Source of the DNA: Allolobophora icterica
Taxonomy: Eukaryota > Annelida > Clitellata > Crassiclitellata > Lumbricidae
Length of the DNA: 64,000 nucleotides
Assembly: GCA_963556255.1 (NCBI GenBank)
Contig: OY744604.1
Location: forward strand, 78,570,237-78,634,236
Reading direction: 5' to 3'
The position numbers and the translations under genes were made by a program. This document shows, one piece after another, positions 58,243-64,000 of this stretch (positions are counted from its first letter, which is position 1; each line of letters opens with the position of its first letter). Below the pieces are notes generated by a model. It was not told where the DNA came from. It saw only the letters and a list, made by a program, of their open reading frames with translations, and made no database searches.

Positions 58243-58859
58243 CCCTCGAGTGCCCAAGCTATTTTTTAGTACACGAATGCCTATGGGGGGTCCGACCGGA
58301 CCCCAGTGTTTTCATTGTGATATCTCGAGAAAGGATTGGAATATTTTAACGGGATTTGGCTTGTTATAATCCAAATTCAATTTGCAATCGACGGATATAA
58401 TTATGGTATTTCACAATAGCGCTACCTGGTGAAACTTTACTCGCTTGTAGTGTTTTGTAATTTCGGGATTTTTCACAGGTATTCAATTGTATGCATGTAG
58501 CTTTTGCCTGTATAACTTCGAATAGGCAACAGATACTACAGTAGATCAAACTGTATTACACTCAGCGTTGAATTCGCCGTACAACGATGCCTAATAACGT
58601 GCGATGAAAAATTTATTTCCGGGCTGGTAAGCCATGTGCCAGTATGACCATCAGCCGCATGTCTTGGGGTGTCATTGGTAGGCTATATGCTATGGTTGTG
58701 GGGTACAGGGTGGTAGAATAATCACGCAAAATATATCAAACGAAGCCAAATTGATGGCTTTAGGATGTCCTGAAACCAGTTTTACAATTTCGTAACCGTT
58801 CTAAAGTTATCCATGGAAAATCGGGTCTGGGGTCCCACCCTCTTGGGCATTCGAGGGTG
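58243..58859. mobile_element. piggyBac-like MITE at a TTAA site
   Basis: TTAA flanks both ends (58239-58242 and 58860-58863). Inner ends are CCCTCGAGTGCCCAAG and, inverted, CACCCTCGAATGCCCAAG. Unit 1 has the single TTAA empty site in CTGTCTTTTAAGTATATAGC (about 27728). No coding capacity. Confidence 0.88.
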
Positions 58860-58863
58860 TTAA

Positions 58864-59566
58864 ATATACAGCCCCTGTGATTTATGTTTGATGTCAGTGC
58901 TATGTTTGCACAGCTGTGCAGAGCTATGATTAGTTGAATTTCGTCACGTCGAATAATTTGTTAATAATTGATGAAAATTATCGTATGATCCTATCGAGCA
59001 AAAAAAACGTACAAAACGAATACTGTTGGCCTACTGGTTCAATAATTAGAATTATAAACTGCCACAATGTTGATTCTTTATGTTCACGCGTAGGTTAACC
59101 GTTAGTTGCAACATGTGCTTAGAGGCTTAGAGACTGGAAGTTCAGCAGAGACAAGGTCGGAATATGTTACATGAGACGAAAAAATATCTGCGGAAAGAGC
59201 AGAGACTTTCTTTCACTTTATAATTGAAAAGAGGTTTGATTTGTAATATAAACAGCGAAATGAAAACTTATATGAAAGAACTTACGGGTTTAAAGAAAAT
59301 GACTATCAAAATGCAGTTCAATGACTGAGGAGTGGCTAGCGAGTTATAAGGTATTCACGATTCTGCTATGTTATGTTCTTTTATAGTTCATTCTATTCTA
59401 TTCTATCGCATTCTGCTCTTTTAAGGTCACCAGCCCCAAAATCATCAAAATCAACGAGAAGCAATTTCTGAGGATCAGCAATCCGATCAATTTGAAGGTT
59501 TAGTCTAACGAATCAGAAGTGCAGGATAAAGAGGACTGAAAGAAATGTACGTTGGATGCAGCGACC
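58864..59566. other. Upstream region of Mab-21-like gene 3
   Basis: Conserved with the 5' flanks of genes 1 and 2, including a TTCTATTCTA pyrimidine tract near 59390. Confidence 0.5.
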
Positions 59567-59599
59567 ATGACATTGATTTCAACAATGATGACACCTTAA
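59567..59599 (+). promoter_or_regulatory. Possible upstream ORF of Mab-21-like gene 3
   Basis: ATG then TLISTMMTP and TAA; aligned with the upstream frames of genes 1 and 2 but ending two codons earlier. Confidence 0.3.
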
Positions 59600-59648
59600 A
59601 TGTTGACAATTTGCTGATTTTGTGCAGAAATCTAGAATAAAAAATACG

Positions 59649-61613
59649 ATGATAAACGAAGATATGTCACGCTTTTGTCGACAGTGTGTGAACGGTTCTC
59701 AACAAAACTTCAACGCCCTCATTACTGGAAGCATGTCTGATCTTCCTTTGCAGTATTTTATAGAAAATCCATCAGACGTTGATATTTTGTCATGGCACAA
59801 TGATATCCATATTAGTCCGGAAGGCAGTCCTATTCCAAGACAGTTCACAGGACAATTTTACAAATTGGAAACTTGTAATTCCCCACCAGGTTTCGCGAAG
59901 GTCATTGCTTGCCATAACGACGGAAAATGGACTTACTGTGGAAAGAAAAGTCGCCTAGCTGAACCAAATAACGGACCAGCTTTTACAAAAGATTTACTTC
60001 CAGACCGTCACAAACTAACTAGCGATTTGGTGCTCGGTTTACGGTATCCTGTTTGGCCATCAAACGCAACCGAGTGGAAAGAGCGAATGCGGAACAATGG
60101 ATGGCCACCAAAGGAAATTATTCGGAAAATTGTTAATGACGGGTGCCACCTAGTTTTAAAACCTCATCCCAGTCACCCAGACGATGAGAATGAATGGCGT
60201 TTTTCATTCTCACTAGCAGAGTCAACCCTTGCCCATGCGTGGAATGATGTTCAGCGATATATTTATCACGTCCTTCGTCTTATTAAAAGTAATATCGTTG
60301 CAAAAGCCGGTGGAAATGAGCAGACAATCTTAAGAACGTTTCATTTTAAAACACTTTTGTTTTGGGCATGTGAAGAGGAACCAAGTTGGTTTTGGGAGGA
60401 AACTCGCATTGAAACAGCTGTGAAAGAATTACTCGGTCGAATGATTGAATGGTTAATCGAGAAACGATGTCCAAATTACTTCATCCCCTCTTGTAACTTA
60501 TTTGACTGTCAATTAGTCGACCCCCAAAAGGAAATCGATTTGCTTTTAAGTTACGTACATGATTGCACTTTGAATCTGGCTCAACAATTGCAAATCAAAA
60601 GTAGTTTTCATTTCAGTTTCCATCGTAAATTTCTACTCATGGTGCAAATGGTTTTCAACTGCATGAATTTTGTAAATCCACAACAGCCAGAAGAAGTCAT
60701 GTCTTCTCTAAATCGTCTTGCACGAAGTCCTTTGTTAACTGAAGAAATTAAGTGGATTTACAAAGCCATATCCATTCATCGAGATATTTATTCAGACTGT
60801 TGCAACGGAGAAGTTAAACATTCAGTAATTCAAGAGGCAATAAGATGCTTTTCACTGGCCAAGAAAAACGACATGGAACGTCATATCTGTCCCATAAATA
60901 TTCGACTTTGCGACAATATATATGGTATAATCTTCGACTACGGTTTTATTAAAGCAAAGTGTGCAAATGGCAACGACACTGAATACCTGGAATCAAGGAG
61001 CATTCCTAACTTATTGTACGAAGATGAGTTTATTCATGGGATTCTAAAAACTATCGATGCGTTGAATCATCAGTTTATACGACCGTCGTATTTTCTAAGA
61101 GCTGCTTATGAAGCAAACTTCTATTACACAGTTTTGCAAGATTATCAGTTGGCTAATCAAATTTGCAATGATGCGCTCGAAGTCCTGCATAAGCAGAAGT
61201 ATGCAGAAGTGTTTTATTTAGGTGCTGAATGGGGTAGGTTTTGCTCAGACTGTTTTTCCATTGTAATAACCGACAAATGGATACGGCTATTTGACGAAGC
61301 CATTGTGGCTACAACCGGATTTCTGGCTCTGCACAACGCAGTAAAGACTACAATCGGGAAATTAACAGCAACCTTAAAGACTGTAATTTATTTTCGAGAG
61401 CTGGGATGCTTGATTCAGCCTAAGGAAAAACTACTTATTCGTATTAATCCGATTCACTTCTTACTTTACATTTACATGCAGTGTTCGAGGTTAATTAACG
61501 AACAACGGACGAGTTTTTGTGTCGATTCCAGTGATTTCTTGACAGTCTGCCTCCAGGTCAGTTACAGGATGAGTGGACCACGAAATGTTTCAGAAATGAA
61601 TACGGCGCACTGA
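59649..61613 (+). CDS. Mab-21/cGAS-like nucleotidyltransferase 3 (candidate cGLR)
   Basis: 654 codons in one exon, first ATG chosen. GS at 27-28, D43 and D45 in PSDVDIL and D126 in TSDLVLGLRY keep the catalytic pattern. ENEWRFSFSLAES and FHFKTLLFWACEEEPSWFW mark the Mab-21 second lobe, and NYFIPSCNLFDCQ follows the helical segment. The C-terminal half has LRAAYEANFYYTVLQDY and QLANQICNDALEVLHK, helix pairs like the TPR-type tail of invertebrate Mab-21 proteins. Over the 90 residues from ITGS to AFTK I count 10 differences from gene 1. The C-terminus RNVSEMNTAH agrees with gene 2. Product and ligand are unknown; the cGLR role is inference from fold and motifs. Confidence 0.85.
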   Translation: MINEDMSRFCRQCVNGSQQNFNALITGSMSDLPLQYFIENPSDVDILSWHNDIHISPEGSPIPRQFTGQFYKLETCNSPPGFAKVIACHNDGKWTYCGKKSRLAEPNNGPAFTKDLLPDRHKLTSDLVLGLRYPVWPSNATEWKERMRNNGWPPKEIIRKIVNDGCHLVLKPHPSHPDDENEWRFSFSLAESTLAHAWNDVQRYIYHVLRLIKSNIVAKAGGNEQTILRTFHFKTLLFWACEEEPSWFWEETRIETAVKELLGRMIEWLIEKRCPNYFIPSCNLFDCQLVDPQKEIDLLLSYVHDCTLNLAQQLQIKSSFHFSFHRKFLLMVQMVFNCMNFVNPQQPEEVMSSLNRLARSPLLTEEIKWIYKAISIHRDIYSDCCNGEVKHSVIQEAIRCFSLAKKNDMERHICPINIRLCDNIYGIIFDYGFIKAKCANGNDTEYLESRSIPNLLYEDEFIHGILKTIDALNHQFIRPSYFLRAAYEANFYYTVLQDYQLANQICNDALEVLHKQKYAEVFYLGAEWGRFCSDCFSIVITDKWIRLFDEAIVATTGFLALHNAVKTTIGKLTATLKTVIYFRELGCLIQPKEKLLIRINPIHFLLYIYMQCSRLINEQRTSFCVDSSDFLTVCLQVSYRMSGPRNVSEMNTAH

Positions 61614-62419
61614 GATTTTAAGTTATGAGAACAGAGACATCACTAGATTGTATTATCACATAATTCACATTGAAAAGGACAGATTGACAGTCTGAAGAAG
61701 TTAGGAACATTAAAGGAAGCGAAGAAGAAAGCCATCGCAACGAAAGTCGTATGCATGCATTTGAGTAACTGCGTTTGAATAGCACCTTATAGGAATTCCT
61801 TTTAGGACTTGAAACGTGAGGGTCTAAGTAACCGCCTATTAGGATGAGCTAAGATGTTTTTCAGCTGTGTCCGGAAGACACGTTCGGAGTTTCTTCGGTG
61901 GATTTTTCTGCAGGGCGGTCTAGTGCATGAGGCATGTATTGCACGATCCTAGGCATATGTGTGTGTAGCCTACTTCTTAGGCTAGTTCGAAAATTACAAC
62001 AAATAGCACAGTTAGTGTTTTGTAGTAATTATTATGTTAAATTTTATTGGTATTATTATTATTTTAGGCTAAACTTGAGCGTTTAAATTATATTCAGTTT
62101 TTCTTTGCTTGGGCCCATTTGAAAGTTGATTACAGCCATTTATAAGGCTTATTATGCATTTTAGGCAAAAATTGATCATGTAAATTATATTCGGTTTTTA
62201 TTATCTTGACCCAGTTACAAACTCGATACTATAGCCTGTATCGTATTCTCTTCCTGTCAGCTTACTATTAGCAAATGTTTGTTGACATTTTGTTGAGAGT
62301 AATTACTGCATAATTAAGAGCTGACAGCTTCGTGAATAACAGTAGAAGCTGCGCCAGGAGATTCGCTAACAAAGTTCGCAAAAATATATTCGATACAAAT
62401 ATATACTTCACACATAAAG
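61614..62419. other. 3' flank of Mab-21-like gene 3
   Basis: Diverged match to the flanks of genes 1 and 2. No further gene. Confidence 0.5.
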
Positions 62420-62439
62420 ACCACACACGAAGACATCTA

Positions 62440-62715
62440 TGCATGCATATATATATGCACACATGCACACATACATACATAGGCCTACATGCATTGGTTT
62501 CGTGCATACATGCATATATGCACATACATTACATACATGTATACAAACGTAGGCGTACAATACATACATACATACATACAGACACATACACACATACATG
62601 CACAAACACACATGCAAACATGGACACATACATACAAATATACATACATATACATGTATGCATACACATGCATACTAAGTCTTACATACATATTAATGCG
62701 CATATATATGCTTCC
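62440..62715. repeat. CATA/TATG compound microsatellite
   Basis: CATA, CACA and CATG units in an irregular tract. Frames across it are not genes. Confidence 0.9.
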
Positions 62716-63155
62716 ACATACCTCGCTGGTAGTGCATAATACTACTCAAGTTAGAACATTGGCACCTCGTGCTTCCTGTATTGCGTTCTTCATTTGTGTC
62801 GCACTACCGTTAAAAGACTGGCTTTAACCTGCAGCTTTTTCGTGTTAAACCAACAAATGTGTGCATTAATGTTGGCCTACTCGAAATTGCACGCGCGTAA
62901 GAATGGGCTACAATGAAATCGTGGCTTGAAATTGTACACAAAGTTACGAAACCGTACAAAATTTAACCTAAATAATTATATCAACGTCACGAAGCCAAAT
63001 GTTCCTGTAACTGAAGACCTAGACATTTAAAATCGATGGATACACACATACATATATGCATGCATACGTGTATACGCAGAGTGTAGGACATAATCCCCCT
63101 CTGTGAAATCAGCCTACTTCTGCGTTGCTAATTGCGTTTTCGGGTTAATCGTAGA
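62716..63155. other. Spacer
   Basis: Nothing recognised. Confidence 0.5.
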
Positions 63156-63423
63156 CAGTGCTTTTTTTCTAGAAAAAAAGTTTCCGGAACGGAACAATAG
63201 GTTCCGGAACGCAACAATTATGGGCGGACTAAAATCACGAGAAATACGGGGTTAGGGGTTGGGAGGGGTCTCAATAAACACTGAAAACAGTTCAAAAACA
63301 CTTAAATTAAATTAAAATAACTAAATTATTGTTTTTATTATTAAAATAAATAAATTATTTTTTAGTAGCTGAAAAAGGTGCCGGAACGCCGTTCCGGCTC
63401 GTTCCGGCTGAAAAAAAGCCCTG
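63156..63423. mobile_element. hAT-type MITE, copy D
   Basis: CAGTGCTTTTTTTCTAG to GAAAAAAAGCCCTG, 268 bp, with an exact 8-bp duplication ATCGTAGA on both sides (63148-63155 and 63424-63431). Same family as copies A to C. Confidence 0.92.
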
Positions 63424-63710
63424 ATCGTAGACCTGCCACATCAACCAACGCTAAATACCCTTTTTGAAATTATGTTGAACGACTAGGCGTATTCTATTCA
63501 CTTGGGATTATTATATATAGCACACGGAAACTATTTTTCGAAATAATTAATGCCAGGCTGAGTATTAACGTAACGGTCTCATATTACCATAATCCCTGAT
63601 AATAGCAACCCATCCAAAGTGTACACTCTATTCATAGAAAAGTGCAGGCATTCATACAACACGGGTTTAGAGTGCACCGATTCGCCCTAGATGCATATTT
63701 ATACAATCTA

Positions 63711-63737
63711 GCCTCTGTTCTGGAATAGAACAGAGGC
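63711..63737. repeat. Short hairpin upstream of the Tc1-like fragment
   Basis: GCCTCTGTTCT and AGAACAGAGGC pair around GGAAT. Confidence 0.6.
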
Positions 63738-63770
63738 TACGATGTGGTACATCAACAGTAGAGTGTACAG

Positions 63771-63995
63771 TTGATGTACGATCACCAAACTCAGCTGTTC
63801 CCAGGCCAGTTAATGTTCCAAGATGACAACGCACCTTGCCCTCGCTCCAAACAGGTGATCACTAGGAAGCTTCAGAACAAGGTCGAGTCAATCGACTGGC
63901 CTGCCCAATCTCCGGATCTGAATCCGATCGAGAACTTGTGGCACAAGGTGGCCTTGGAGATATCCAATAGACACCCAACTTCAAAGGTTACTTGA
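63771..63995 (+). pseudogene. Tc1/mariner transposase, catalytic C-terminal part
   Basis: FQDDNAPCPRSKQVI then DWPAQSPDLNPIENLW is the end of the DDE domain. The second Asp (FQDD) and the Glu (NPIEN) are 34 residues apart, the DD34E spacing of Tc1-like enzymes. The N-terminal DNA-binding region and first Asp are not present upstream, where a short hairpin lies. A stop (TGA) follows at 63993-63995. It is a truncated copy. Confidence 0.85.
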
Positions 63996-64000
63996 GTCAC

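Larger units (their letters stand above)
57715..62420. repeat. Segmental duplication unit 3 (carries Mab-21-like gene 3)
   Basis: Starts where TGAGGTTAAGTCCAAAATCA matches 27085 in unit 1, and runs past the gene to a CATA/TATG microsatellite, as units 1 and 2 do. It is shorter on the left than units 1 and 2, without the PIF/Harbinger MITE. Confidence 0.75.

Noticed and set aside
62440..62715. CRISPR-like spaced repeats
   Set aside because: The repeats are 4-bp CATA units without constant spacers, and the genome is eukaryotic.

Overview
The window is animal nuclear DNA, most likely from a marine invertebrate. It has long introns with GT/AG borders, symmetric phase-1 immunoglobulin exons, many TATG/CATA and CT microsatellites, and relics of hAT, PIF/Harbinger-like, piggyBac-like, Tc1/mariner, RTE, CR1/Jockey-like, LTR and tRNA-SINE elements. 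The octamer TAGGCCTA occurs at least 13 times. I cannot fix the phylum from the sequence. There are no bacterial genes or operons and no CRISPR array.

Layout. At 1-1.9 kb lies a broken copy of a repetitive HEEADTR/CXC-domain gene family, followed by a 148-bp tandem repeat. From 2.5 to 14.8 kb, on the plus strand, is a multi-exon gene for a membrane receptor: two Ig-like domains, a stalk plus transmembrane exon, and a cytoplasmic tail with five YxxV/I motifs, one fitting ITSM and one fitting ITIM. Its introns hold an inverted LTR pair, a hAT MITE, SINEs and a CR1/Jockey-like LINE. Its 3' UTR is one arm of an apparently perfect 282-bp inverted repeat. Remnants of related receptor exons lie at 20.8-21.6 kb and 40.65-41.4 kb.

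Three intronless-looking paralogues of a Mab-21/cGAS-like nucleotidyltransferase sit on the plus strand at 28.5-30.5, 46.6-48.6 and 59.6-61.6 kb. Each lies in a segmental duplication of several kilobases. All three keep the GS motif and three acidic residues in the nucleotidyltransferase pattern, so they are candidate cGAS-like receptors (cGLRs). Each duplicate carries its own later transposon insertions (a TIR element, a tRNA-SINE and a truncated RTE LINE in copy 1; a hAT MITE in copy 2; a TTAA-flanked MITE in copy 3), and the paralogues serve as natural empty sites.

The spaces between are mostly mobile-element debris: a 3-kb LTR element with near-identical LTRs at 33.4-36.4 kb, a 2.4-kb hAT-like element at 36.5-38.9 kb, further LTRs next to TATG microsatellites, a 200-N gap whose two flanks are the same 92 bp, and the start of a Tc1/mariner transposase at the right edge.

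The most interesting biology is the linkage of an Ig receptor with an immune-type tyrosine tail to a tandem array of cGLR-like enzymes, with hints that a receptor-plus-enzyme unit was duplicated together. Functional links between them are inference only.
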